DNA from: Mesorhizobium sp. M1E.F.Ca.ET.045.02.1.1
Lineage (GTDB): Bacteria; Pseudomonadota; Alphaproteobacteria; Rhizobiales; Rhizobiaceae
Assembly (NCBI RefSeq): GCF_003952485.1
Contig: NZ_CP034447.1
Span: forward strand, 310,001 to 374,000
Length of the DNA: 64,000 nt
Direction of reading: 5' to 3'
Part shown: piece after piece, positions 9,488 through 18,443 of the stretch
Layout of the letters: every line of letters begins with the position of its first letter
Position numbering within the stretch: position 1 is the stretch's first letter
Position numbers and translations under genes: made by a program
Notes under the pieces: model-generated
The model's input: the letters and a program-made list of their open reading frames with translations, nothing else
What the model was told of the DNA's origin: nothing
Databases searched by the model: none

Positions 9488-9772
9488 CTACGTTGCCACG
9501 TGACACTCGATCTCGCGCCCACGGAGACCAATGAAATCCGACCTGAATAGCCAAACGACCCCTACGCCCGATATCGCGCCCTCCCGTGATTTCGCGCAGG
9601 TTGACAGGGTGAACTCGGCAACGAAATTGGCACCCTGTCGCGACACCTTGAGCTCCTTCTGGATCATGGTGGTGGAGACCAGCGGCCGCGACAACAGCAA
9701 CTCGATCAGCCGCGGCAGTTTGAGCTCGATGCGTCGCTCCATCTGCTCCCGGGCTATCACACTGCTAGGCAC
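9488..9772 (-). pseudogene. C-terminal remnant of a DUF1612/HTH (RHE_PE00001-type) protein
   Basis: The minus strand encodes REQMERRIELKLPRLIELL, SRPLVSTTMIQKELKVSRQG and ANFVAEF. This aligns along its length with the C-terminal helix-turn-helix of the gene at 25865-26734 (SDLIELVMSRPLVSTGMVQKG, KVTKQGALNLVGEL). After AEF the match slips into other frames, and there is no N-terminal domain. It is a decayed copy of a rhizobial plasmid-type family of unknown function. Confidence 0.7.
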
Positions 9773-9858
9773 CGGGGCCTTTTATGAATGTGCGGTCTTT
9801 CCAGATGGATGGTCTTACAGTTCTCCGGACGCGCAAGCGACAACGAGGCGCGCACATC

Positions 9859-10767
9859 TTACCTACACTCCAGTGAGAAGGTGTTATCCACGCGCAGTGC
9901 GCTTGGAATCCACATATCGGGGGTCGGGCGAAATTCAGCGGAATCGGTCCATTGGAACGTCGGCGATGGATCAGGAGCCAACGCTTGGAGCGCGCCGCTG
10001 CTAAGTTCACGGACCTCCTCTACATGAGCGGCTATGATGGTTCGTTCCACCATTACACTTGACGAAAATATCACCTGAATGAGTCGCCATTCGGACCCGA
10101 ACTTTGCTGCTTTGTCGAATTCGTTGCGCGACACGAATACACGGTCTGCGGTGGCTCTTACGCACGCCTTCACCTCCAAGCGCTCGGTAGCAGAGGCCCG
10201 ACGGTTCTCAATGTCGTAGCCGTACCAATCAGAGAGGAGCGCCACATGCACCGGTGAGTATCTCTCATAACGAAGGGCCGACATGATTGCGAGTTCGCCA
10301 GCATTGCCGAGCATCTTTCTGCGCTCGTCAAAGGACGCACGTGTTAGCCGATGATGTATTTCGACGAGCAGCGGTTCCAGGTCCGGCCCAAGCCAGGAAA
10401 GGGCTTCTAGGTCACTGTCGGGAATGAATTCTGGGGCCAGACGCCCGTCGACAATTGCAGCTCCAATCCACGCCAGAGGGCATCTCTGCAGCAAGAGACG
10501 GGCAATGCCCAACAGACTATGTCGATCAGCCTTGCTGTCGAAAGCGGCAAGTACGGGATTGATCGCGACGACATCGGTTATGCTAGCGAGGTTGATATCT
10601 ACGAGCAGCCTCGCGGTACCTAGGACGTCAGTTGAGGCGGCCATGATGGTCGACTTCCCGCTCGCGGATATCACCCAAGAGTTGAAGTCACCTGAAGGCC
10701 TCAGCCGCGCACTGTAGGCCAGCAGGAAGGCAGCATGACAGCGTCCGCGACTTGGCAACTCATACAT
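9859..10767 (-). CDS. PD-(D/E)XK nuclease-like protein (DUF3883-type C-terminus)
   Basis: A 302-residue protein, last gene of a four-gene operon; its ATG overlaps the helicase stop by 8 bases. The N-terminal 150 residues are helical and unassigned. From residue 154 the sequence reads GNAGELAIMSALRYE, then GYDIEN and LEVKACV, giving Glu158, Asp185 and Glu198-x-Lys200: the active-site layout of the PD-(D/E)XK fold as in DUF3883 domains. VSRNEFDKAAKFG downstream resembles the family's ysRNE segment. It is probably a DNA nuclease working with the helicase. The exact family was not confirmed, and it could be a structure-specific nuclease instead of a site-specific one. Confidence 0.65.
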   Translation of the reverse strand: MYELPSRGRCHAAFLLAYSARLRPSGDFNSWVISASGKSTIMAASTDVLGTARLLVDINLASITDVVAINPVLAAFDSKADRHSLLGIARLLLQRCPLAWIGAAIVDGRLAPEFIPDSDLEALSWLGPDLEPLLVEIHHRLTRASFDERRKMLGNAGELAIMSALRYERYSPVHVALLSDWYGYDIENRRASATERLEVKACVRATADRVFVSRNEFDKAAKFGSEWRLIQVIFSSSVMVERTIIAAHVEEVRELSSGALQALAPDPSPTFQWTDSAEFRPTPDMWIPSALRVDNTFSLECR

Positions 10768-12652
10768 CTATGGTTCCGACGTGTGCGGCTACGGCCTGCC
10801 AATCATCCTCGAACGCAGGTGCACCGCCTTCGCCCTCATCTGGAGAAGGTAGTGAGATCTGGACTAGGCCGGGATCATCCATCAAACGGGAAAGCGCCCT
10901 GACCTTGTCGTGAAGCCTTCCGTCAACCGTATTGTCGATGGTGTTCGAGCTGATGAGTAGCGTGAAGCGCGTTTTTACATCCGCCGACAGCCCAAGCCTG
11001 TGAATGCGATCCTGGCTCTGCAGGAAGTGGCCCGCATTGAACGTCCTATCCAGGAACACAGCGTTGTGACACCAGTGATGGAGGCTGATGCCCTCGCCGC
11101 AGGCTGCAGGATTTGCCAGGAGCGCAACGCAGTGGGCATCATGTCGGAACCGCCGAAATTCATTCTCGCGCGTTAGGTCGCCAGGGGGAGCACCGTCGTC
11201 GGAGGGAACCCCTCCATGCACTATTGCCGGCTGATATTGCGCAAGCATTCGAGCCAACACCTTTAGGTTGCGCACGAAGTTGGACCAGATCAGGACCTTC
11301 TCGCCGCGTTCGGCTGCTGCCGCTACAATGGAAAGCACTTGTTGGTATTTCCACGGCGTCTCAAAGTTTTTGTAGCTTTGTAGCAGGTTGACGAGCGGCT
11401 CGCTGCTCGACAACTCGAGCGGCGGGTGAAGGAATCCTGGATCATCACTCTCATCCGAACCGGCCGTTAACAGCATGGGGTTTGTCGCGGCCTCGAGCAG
11501 GTACATTACTATGCGGCCAAGGCGCTGCATCTCGTGCCGACCGCGGTCGGGAAGCGAAAAAGTGGCGCGGTAGCGACCCACGAGCGTATCATAGATCGCG
11601 CTTTGAATGGGTCCCATTTGTCTGCGGATAACCTCGAACGTTATGGGAGGCAGCTCCAGCTCGCTCTTGGGAGTTCGAACGAAGTACCGCGTAATCGCTG
11701 CGTGAGTCTCGCCGAGAACATTCGGATCGCGCCCCAGCCTTTCGATGTAAGCAGACCTCGGAAGAATCTGGCGATCCTGGCCCGGGTATAGGAACTTCAC
11801 CAGAGCCACTAGATCGTGCGCGCCTTGGGGGGCCGGCGTACCAGTTAGCACGTCTCGGCGATGAGCCGCATAGGCCAAATCCAACACAGCACGACCATGC
11901 ACCCCCGAAGCGCCGCGCTTCACACGATGGGCTTCGTCGAGCACAACCTTGGTAGCCCCATTCGCCACGAAGGCTCTGATAATGTCATAATCGCTTGCGA
12001 CGCGATTGTAATTTGAGAGCAGGATCTCCGTGTCTTGCGGGATAATTGTTTCGGGACCCCCAAAGATTACAACGCGCGGTGGCTTTTTGAAGCAAGCGAC
12101 TGCATCCTCATCCCAGGCTCCGAAGGCGGCGATTGGCGCAACGACCATAAGACGGTCGATACTTCCTCGAGCGCGACCCAAAGCAAATGCCGCCAGCGCC
12201 ACCGTCGTCTTACCCGCTCCAGGAACCGAAAAGTCCGCAGCATGCGGCAGACGCATGAGGCGGGCGAGATTTCTCAGTTGAAAGGGCTTCAAATTCCTTT
12301 TGAACCCGGCGGCCTCAAGCTCGGCCGCGAGGGCCTCAAGCTCGGTTTCGCTTGCCTCACCGGCTTCGATCGCCACGGAACGGGCACGGCGATCATCAGC
12401 CATTAATCGCAACTGTGATGTGAGGGTCGGTCCTAACTCAACCCGCTCTGCAAACACTGCCCGAATGTCGCGCAGGACATCGAGTTCCGCCATGAACACA
12501 TCCGGGTGCACCACTGACTGCCGTGCCGATCCAGTGAGGATGCCGCGTGCAAAGGCTTCCTGCAGCCGGGCCCAGGCACCAGGATTCGTATCGTCCAAGC
12601 GATCGACGACGACCGTCGGACGGTCCTGCCGATAGAGCTCGGCACGGATCAT
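10760..12652 (-). CDS. SNF2-type superfamily 2 helicase/translocase
   Basis: A 630-residue SF2 ATPase. Motifs in order are Q-like FKRNLKPFQLRNLARLM (about 117-133), Walker A VPGAGKTT (143-150), Walker B box DEAH (239-242), motif III LTGTPAP, motif IV KVLIWSNF and motif VI QSQDRIHRLG near residue 565. The RIHRLGL form and RecA-like spacing are those of SNF2 translocases. Unlike chromatin remodellers it has a roughly 115-residue N-terminal extension and an acidic C-terminus. It starts inside the ParB-like gene's stop (4-base ATGA overlap) and overlaps the nuclease gene, so the three are translationally coupled. It probably moves on DNA to deliver the nuclease. Confidence 0.88.
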   Translation of the reverse strand: MIRAELYRQDRPTVVVDRLDDTNPGAWARLQEAFARGILTGSARQSVVHPDVFMAELDVLRDIRAVFAERVELGPTLTSQLRLMADDRRARSVAIEAGEASETELEALAAELEAAGFKRNLKPFQLRNLARLMRLPHAADFSVPGAGKTTVALAAFALGRARGSIDRLMVVAPIAAFGAWDEDAVACFKKPPRVVIFGGPETIIPQDTEILLSNYNRVASDYDIIRAFVANGATKVVLDEAHRVKRGASGVHGRAVLDLAYAAHRRDVLTGTPAPQGAHDLVALVKFLYPGQDRQILPRSAYIERLGRDPNVLGETHAAITRYFVRTPKSELELPPITFEVIRRQMGPIQSAIYDTLVGRYRATFSLPDRGRHEMQRLGRIVMYLLEAATNPMLLTAGSDESDDPGFLHPPLELSSSEPLVNLLQSYKNFETPWKYQQVLSIVAAAAERGEKVLIWSNFVRNLKVLARMLAQYQPAIVHGGVPSDDGAPPGDLTRENEFRRFRHDAHCVALLANPAACGEGISLHHWCHNAVFLDRTFNAGHFLQSQDRIHRLGLSADVKTRFTLLISSNTIDNTVDGRLHDKVRALSRLMDDPGLVQISLPSPDEGEGGAPAFEDDWQAVAAHVGTIDV

Positions 12653-13968
12653 CCGCGTGCCTCGAGCTTGCTCACTTCGGCCTTGAGCGCGGCCACCTTG
12701 GTTTGGAAGTCGGCTTCATTCCATCCGTCAAAGCTACGCGCCCGTTCAAGCGCAGCAGCTGCGCGGCCAACCTGCTCCTTGGCGGCGGCAAGACGGCTCA
12801 ATGGAGCCACGAGCGCCTTTGCGTCCTTAGAATCCTCATCGGCTTCCTGTGCCGCGACGGCGATGGCAGCCCCTACGGAAGCAATTAGATCGGATACGAC
12901 AGCGCTCTTGCCATCTGCGAGAGTCACTATCTCTTCGCTGCGCTTGCGCGCGAAGAAGGCGAGGATATCGGAAAGGTCCTCTTCCTGTGCTGCATCACCG
13001 AGGGCGTCATCGAGAACATCGCCGCCATTGTTGGGCACATCATGCCTGATGGCACAAAGCAGCGGTGCGATTGTCGGATCCGATTCCAATTCCTGCCTGA
13101 CTAGTGCGGCGGCATCCGGCCGCTGAAGGTGGCGAAGATCGCGGTAGTTGACCCCGGTCAGCGTGCCAAGGAAGTAGGCGCCCCGAACGGAATTGGCCTC
13201 AGCCTTAGGCTTAGTTCGGATGTGCCTAGTGAGTTCCTCAAAAGCCGACTCGTTCTCATCAAAGTCGGCGTGGTGGCGAGTGCCGTCTGACAGTGCCACC
13301 AGCTGATGCAGCTGCTGCAGCTTTTCATACTGCGCCCGAACCTTGGGTACATCCTTGTGCATCCTCGCCGCGACTCGATCCCAGTTCTGGGCTTCGCGGT
13401 TGAACAGTTCCTCGATCAAGAGCGCTTCATTGACCCACGAATAGTCTTCGCGGAAGTCACGTGCGATCTGCAGCTCAGTCTCGAGATCGACCAGTTCATC
13501 CATGGTCGCATCGGCCGGAAGGACGAGGCAGCGGACATATCGAGAAGGCGCATGCTGATTGTCTAAATAGAGGCTACGAAGCGCAGCGGACCTACGGTTG
13601 CCGTTTACAAGAACGCCCTCCGCAGTAGCTACGGCCGGCTCCTGCTGACCACGTTCTCTCAGATCAGCCTTGAGATCATAGAAGCCCGGCTGAGATTTCA
13701 GGATACGAAGCTGTGCCGCTTGTGCTTCCGACCCCATCGGGTCCGCCGAAAACAGGTCTGGGCGCCCCTTCGTCTCAATCTCTCGCATCTGTTCAGCCTT
13801 AGTCCGGTGGTTCAGAGTGGAGAGCCGCACCCACGTCACCTCCAGGTCCACCAGCGGCAGTTCGCGATCTGGCCGCGACCAGGCGGCCAGCAGCGCGCGT
13901 CGTTTCGACGAGCTCTGGCGCGCGACAAGGTGTTGGACTCGTTCCTGATCTAACACAGGGTTCATCAT
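12649..13968 (-). CDS. ParB/sulfiredoxin-like domain protein
   Basis: A 439-residue protein with a ParB N-terminal-like signature, EGVLVNGNRRSAALR, at residues 117-131. This is the GxRRxxA nucleotide-binding box of ParB/DndB/Srx-fold proteins. Before it, LKADLRERGQQEPAV has the form of the ParB lead-in strand. The C-terminal half is helical with an alanine- and glutamate-rich coiled region to the end. It is not a chromosome-partition ParB: no ParA or parS is nearby and the middle HTH is not evident. In this operon it may read DNA modification or nucleotides to control the helicase. It sits 2 bases after the upstream gene and overlaps the helicase start. Confidence 0.7.
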   Translation of the reverse strand: MMNPVLDQERVQHLVARQSSSKRRALLAAWSRPDRELPLVDLEVTWVRLSTLNHRTKAEQMREIETKGRPDLFSADPMGSEAQAAQLRILKSQPGFYDLKADLRERGQQEPAVATAEGVLVNGNRRSAALRSLYLDNQHAPSRYVRCLVLPADATMDELVDLETELQIARDFREDYSWVNEALLIEELFNREAQNWDRVAARMHKDVPKVRAQYEKLQQLHQLVALSDGTRHHADFDENESAFEELTRHIRTKPKAEANSVRGAYFLGTLTGVNYRDLRHLQRPDAAALVRQELESDPTIAPLLCAIRHDVPNNGGDVLDDALGDAAQEEDLSDILAFFARKRSEEIVTLADGKSAVVSDLIASVGAAIAVAAQEADEDSKDAKALVAPLSRLAAAKEQVGRAAAALERARSFDGWNEADFQTKVAALKAEVSKLEARG

Positions 13969-13970
13969 TT

Positions 13971-14786
13971 TTAGCTCCTGAAGGTGGTCAACCGTCCCGG
14001 ACCAAACCGGGAGGCGACTGTGGTCCTGATGCCGCGGACGCCTTGGTGAAACCCGATGTACCCGGTCAAAACACTTGCATTGCCTGCATCGACATTGAAC
14101 GAAGAGAGCAGAACTGCCGGGAATCGCCGTTGGCGGCGACCGTGCCAGTTGAAGTCAGGTCCTTGGCCCCGCTCCGGCATGATCCAGATACACGGAGGAG
14201 GAATGCGGTTTCCGCCAATCTCCACTGCCCGGCCCATCTTCGGACACGGTCGAAGGTCTGACCCGCAGAGGTCATTGTGGAAGATGATGCCATCAAGCGT
14301 ATCTGGTGCATCCGAGAAAAAGCGACGGCGGAGTCGGTTGACCCCTTTGAAAACATGTTCTCCGGGTTCCGAGGCCAGACTCGGGCACAACCACCAAAGG
14401 TAGGTCTCGACCGCCCATGAGGGAACAGACCATGCAACGCTGCTGTGAGCGCCGTCGGGACACCCCTTCTGGATGATGGCTACGTTACCAATGTCAGGCA
14501 CGGCCAGTTGGTAAACCGTATCCTTTCCGTAGACTGGGCGAACCACACTGGCTATCGCGCCCACAGCCAACATATGATCGAAGATCATACCCAGAAAGTC
14601 ACGCCGATCGGCATTGCTGGCGGCCGTGCTGCCGCGAAGCTTCTCGATCGCGGCAGGGAGGGCCAATCTAAACTCGCCCGCCGAGAGTCCTCGCTGATAA
14701 AGGTACTGCGGGTCATCGGCGATGCCGCTGACGATTTCGGCAACGCGATTTACCACCTCCTCCGGCGGTGCCCCCGATGGCGACAT
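13971..14786 (-). CDS. Unknown protein, first gene of the ParB-helicase-nuclease operon
   Basis: A 271-residue protein not recognised. Its core has an aromatic segment (AVETYLWWLCPS) followed by GVNRLRRRFFSD, DGIIFHNDLCGSD and a proline-rich PPPCIWIMPE. Scattered acidic and lysine residues could form a nuclease site, but no standard motif can be asserted. The ATG at 14786 is the first possible start because an in-frame TGA lies 13 bases before it; a GGAGGAGG run at 14757-14764 raises the chance of a slightly later start. Only 2 bases separate it from the ParB-like gene, so it belongs to the same unit. Next to a methyltransferase/Vsr cluster, a restriction-enzyme role is possible but unproven. 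Confidence 0.55.
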   Translation of the reverse strand: MSPSGAPPEEVVNRVAEIVSGIADDPQYLYQRGLSAGEFRLALPAAIEKLRGSTAASNADRRDFLGMIFDHMLAVGAIASVVRPVYGKDTVYQLAVPDIGNVAIIQKGCPDGAHSSVAWSVPSWAVETYLWWLCPSLASEPGEHVFKGVNRLRRRFFSDAPDTLDGIIFHNDLCGSDLRPCPKMGRAVEIGGNRIPPPCIWIMPERGQGPDFNWHGRRQRRFPAVLLSSFNVDAGNASVLTGYIGFHQGVRGIRTTVASRFGPGRLTTFRS

Positions 14787-15629
14787 GGTGCAGCTTCTTC
14801 ACCAGCCATTAATCCCCCCATATCGCCGGTATTTAACGCGCCGGCCGACGCGATGTGTTCAAGCGTTATAATGATGTGAGGGACGGACTGCAAAGAGTCG
14901 GCCTCAACAAAACGATGTTCGCGGCTATTATTTGTCAGGAGTTCTGGCTTTCGCGCCCGCCTCTCTCATTGACAACGGGTACACTCTGAACCGATGCGGG
15001 AGAGAGCACTAAGCGCGGGCCGCAGCACTGTCGCTTTGCAGTTAATGATGAGAGTTGCTTGTCAACGCTTTCAGTATGTTAGCTATACACCTAATTTGAG
15101 AATGTGCACTTAATTTGATGATGGAGCCCGGCCATTGGCATTTAATTTGAGAATCAACGTCAACACCTTATCGGGCTAGTATTTCTCGAAAACGTCTTAT
15201 GGAATTCAATGGTTCAAGGCTTTCGGAAAATACGATTGAAATTCGAGAATCCGAACTTCAATATTCCTAAATTATATGCCAATCATGGTCGAAACTACTG
15301 CTTTCTTACAGTTAACTGCCAAAGCGACAGATTTTGATGTCAACGCGGCAACTGACTCATGGAGCGTCAGATAATATACCCTGCTTGCCTATAGCAGAAT
15401 GCGACGTGGTTCTGGACTCAACGTTTACGCTTTCAGAGCTCACCATTTTTGAGATGGCAGGCTTACAACGGGTGGTTTCTTGGTCAAGCGGAGATTGCAG
15501 AATACGAGGCGGTTCTAAGCTGCCCATATGCACCGACTCCGCTACGACCCTGCGCCAATGCGGAGGCTGAGGGCACTGAGATGGTTCATCTTAGGCTAAT
15601 CGCAGCAACTACCATTTTGGAGGGATAAT
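14787..15629. other. Long AT-rich intergenic region upstream of the ParB operon
   Basis: About 840 bases without a credible gene. It holds the promoter of the minus-strand ParB-helicase-nuclease operon and that of the plus-strand HNH gene, and three copies of a 13-base motif (15091-15154). Composition is visibly more AT-rich than the neighbouring genes. Confidence 0.4.
15091..15154. repeat. Three direct copies of a 13-base AATTTGA motif
   Basis: CTAATTTGAGAAT at 15091-15103, TTAATTTGATGAT at 15110-15122 and TTAATTTGAGAAT at 15142-15154. Spacing is 19 and 32 bases. Such clusters occur at operators and at the ends of some integrated elements; the role here is unknown. Confidence 0.55.
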
Positions 15630-16543
15630 ATGGAATACAAGCTACACAGGATCGCACCCAATTCAGAAGCCGTCACGCGGCAGATTGAGCCAGAAGGGGG
15701 TCGGCAGCTACGTTCATGAACACGGGTTCGGGCACGAGGACTGGAATTTCAATATTGATTTCGCGATCGATGGACAGGTCGTCGGCTACACGGTAGCGCT
15801 TCCTGCCAAGAAATATGAGGGCCAGAGATTTGGCCTGGTCCTAGCGACCTTCGATGCTGGCGGGTGGCGAGCGGCAGGCTATTACGACGGAGCCATATTA
15901 CTTGATAAACCCGCCGCTCCGTCAGCCTCAGCGGTGGAGCAGATGGCGATTGATGTTTTCGAACTCGCCAAAATCAATCAGGTTGCCCATCGATACATGA
16001 ACCAAACACTTACCCAGATAGAGAACTCCATCCGAAGCGATTTTGTGTACTTTCGCTTGGGCGGTCCCAAAAGATCGGATTGTCGTATTCCGGGAGTCGC
16101 TACCAATACCGCCAAACATTTTCGAGCCCGGCCGGCAAAGGATGGTAACTTCGTACAACTTGTCCGAAGAGCAGTTCAGGGCGATCACGAAGCTAGGAGC
16201 AGATGCTAGTGGAAGAGAGGGTGAGCGTTCCGAAGAAGAAGGCGCACGCAGGCTCAGGCTTCATTGGGCCATTGAACGGAAGCCGCAACTGGTCGCCGCT
16301 TTCAAGGCGAGCCTGACTTCATTCGCATGCACGGTTTGCGGCTTTGATTTCGAGAGAACTTATAAGGAGCGCGGCATTGGCTTCATCGAATGCCACCATA
16401 CGAAGCCCGTGGCAGAAATACGGCCCGGCGAAAAGACGCGATTGAGCGACCTTCGGGCGGTCTCCTCAAACTGTCACCAGATGCTACACCGCAAACCCAT
16501 GCTCATGGTGGAAGAACTCAGGGATGTAGTGGAAGGGAAATAA
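15630..16543 (+). pseudogene. HNH endonuclease (two frameshifts)
   Basis: The ATG at 15630 has a strong GGAGGG site 6 bases ahead and opens MEYKLHRIAPNSEA. After a disrupted patch near 15690 the frame continues KGVGSYVHEHGFGHEDWNF up to about 16055, then shifts again into a frame that ends at 16543. That last part contains the HNH core: CTVCGFDFERTY, IECHHTKPV, LSDLRAVSSNCHQMLH. Two CxxC/H-type metal positions and the catalytic HH are present. Restored, it would be about 300 residues, a McrA-like predicted restriction endonuclease. Stand-alone HNH enzymes of this type often cut modified DNA. As written it cannot be made whole. Confidence 0.75.
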
Positions 16544-16842
16544 GCTGAACGTTCATCCTTTGCCCGACGGCTCAAAGACTATCACGTGGCAGTTGTGCAG
16601 GACTATGGCTAAGGCGAGCACCGGCATCGGCTGCCGCTCGATAACCGGGTGAAGTCGGCGCGAATCCGAGGCAGAGAAGGGGGCGCCCAGAGTGTTACTT
16701 TTCAGCATGTCGCTTGGCCGCTCGGTCTGCACGTAAACGCGATCCGGGCCGAGAGGTGTTCGTTGACCGCGCTATCGACACCGCCATCACCAGAACGGCC
16801 AAGTTGGGCGACGCCGATGAGCGACAGGCGCTTGTGGATGTC
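16544..16842. other. Remnant-rich stretch without an intact gene
   Basis: Between 16755 and 16883 one plus-strand frame reads EVFVDRAIDTAITRTAKLGD and continues to a TGA after LGQQSPR. It looks like a protein tail but has no start and was not identified. Confidence 0.3.
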
Positions 16843-17571
16843 TCAGCCAGGATCCGTGTATCTTTGGGACAACAATCGCCAAGGTGAAGAAGATAGATCA
16901 AATGTCTCTTCCTGAAACGTGTCGGAGACTGTCAGCACATCGTTGGCGATTGTGAATGTCGCCGAATTGGACTGCATCGTTGCACCGTCTCTGTTGACCC
17001 AATTCAGCGAACTCCGGCCATTGCCGATCGAGCAATTGTAAATTTGTCCCAACTCGCTTTTAAATGAGAACCATTGACCCTGCTGCTCCACGTATTCGGG
17101 CGGCAACTTCAAATAAAAATAGGTATGAACCCCGGCAGTACATATGGCGTCATCCAGCTAACGCTGGCCATTCGTCAAGGATGATTTCCCTCTTGATGAG
17201 TTTGACGTCACAGCTACGGAGGTCATCGCAATACTCGCTGTGGCCGGCTGAGCTGAAATTGTCGATCCTCTAAACCAAATGAAGCAACACATCCCAACAA
17301 GCGCAACGATCAGCCAGCCGGTCAAGCCGCCGCGTTCTTGGCCTGGAAAGGCCGTTCGCTGCCTCGAATTGTGATCTCAGGCACAGAGCGGTCCGGTGTT
17401 GTGTTGTGCAGCGACCCAAAGCGCAACACGTGGCCCGTTGCAAACGGGACAGACCACGGCTGTCAGCGGAATGACACTTTGGCATTTGGGGCAATGTTTT
17501 TCCTGAGACTCGGGCAATGTCATCGCTTGTCCCCCGGGAGCAGACGCTGCCGCTCCGCCGCGAAAGTCCAC
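16843..17571 (-). pseudogene. Zinc-ribbon membrane protein, broken
   Basis: The minus strand shows pieces of one plausible protein in different frames. The N-terminus (17571 downwards) has a zinc ribbon, HCPKCQSVI plus VVCPVCNGP. A second frame has one transmembrane helix, LTGWLIVALVGMCCFIWF (about 17330-17275). A third frame (to 16843) has a soluble domain with QWFSFKSELGQIYNCSIGNG. The order ribbon, helix, exported domain is common in small membrane-anchored proteins. In-frame stops separate the parts. Calling the three pieces one gene is an inference; the last part could be a separate 89-residue protein. Confidence 0.4.
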
Positions 17572-17832
17572 CGTTCTTCAGTGGCAGAAAACCTTAGCAC
17601 CCACACACTGTCATAGTCATCACGACGAAAAGTAGTGCGGGACCTTTTCACACGCTATAAGTGCGTCTATAACCGGACGCGTCAGTCTTTGCCGCAGCAG
17701 GTCCAGGTAAAAGGTGTTTGGCGGGAACCGAGCGGCCGCCTTGGCGATGATAATCCAGGTGGTCACGCGCGCTTTGATGCGGCGCCGCGGCACTGTCCCC
17801 AATTTCGGTCACAATGACATCTCTGCCGATCG
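17572..17832. other. No recognisable gene
   Basis: Sequence between two pseudogenes. It may hold more of the Argonaute remnant in degraded form, but no motif was recognised. Confidence 0.25.
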
Positions 17833-18308
17833 GGATTTGCGGAGATCGTCAGCCGCTGCGCTGACAGGTACATCAGTGGGCACGGCAAGCCGCCGCAGGA
17901 GATTTTTATCCACGGCCGCACCCGGTTCAATGGTGCGGAGAGTGAGGGCTTCCGCAGCGCGGTTCCGGCGGGAACGACTATTTCCGGCATCCAGATTACC
18001 AAGCCGAATGACCTCAAGCTTTTTCGCAAAGGCGGCGTGCAGTTTTGCGGGGCCTGGCGCTTGAGATCGACCATCGCAACGCATTTTGAGAGGTTCCAAC
18101 GCCCTTGAAGGTGCTCATTGTTTTTGGTGACACGCGGCTCCATCAGGTGCTGGCTGATGTTCTCGCTCTGACGAAGCTGAACTTCAATGCGTGCCTTTTC
18201 AGCGACGGTTAGCCGGACACTCTCCGATTTGCCGACGACATCGGGGAAATCTTGACCGCGATACCGGGCGTGGGGTCGAAACCGCTATCGTTTCGGCACT
18301 ACATTTAG
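17833..18308 (+). pseudogene. Argonaute PIWI-domain C-terminus (fossil)
   Basis: The plus strand reads GFAEIVSRCADRYISGHGKP, then PPQEIFIHGRTRFNG, GTTISGIQITKPNDLKLFRK and, after a stop and shifts, VLADVLALTKLNFNACLFSDG, a TAG, DTLRFADDIGEILTAIPG and a final PLSFRHYI before the stop. The blocks LTKLNxNxC, TLRFADxIGEIL and the extreme C-terminal aromatic-isoleucine are hallmarks of PIWI domains in prokaryotic Argonautes, and FIHGR with DLKLFR fit the same region upstream. The MID domain and everything before are missing. No partner gene (Sir2, TIR, nuclease) remains beside it. Confidence 0.7.
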
Positions 18309-18443
18309 CCAGCAATGACGCCTGCAAAGGTTAGGCGGCACTGGGCGCAGCTTTCCATATAATATTTTACGGTTCTCGCTTCCGTATTTGGTTGCACATA
18401 GCAGCCCAATTAAAGAATAAGAACAATCGGCAGGGAGATGGGA

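Noticed and set aside
12649..13968. ParB-like gene as part of a plasmid partition (parAB) locus
   Set aside because: No ParA gene, no parS-like palindrome and translational coupling to a helicase; a partition role is unlikely.
15091..15154. Possible CRISPR array
   Set aside because: Only three short AT-rich copies with spacers of 6 and 19 bases and no Cas gene; spacing and length do not fit.
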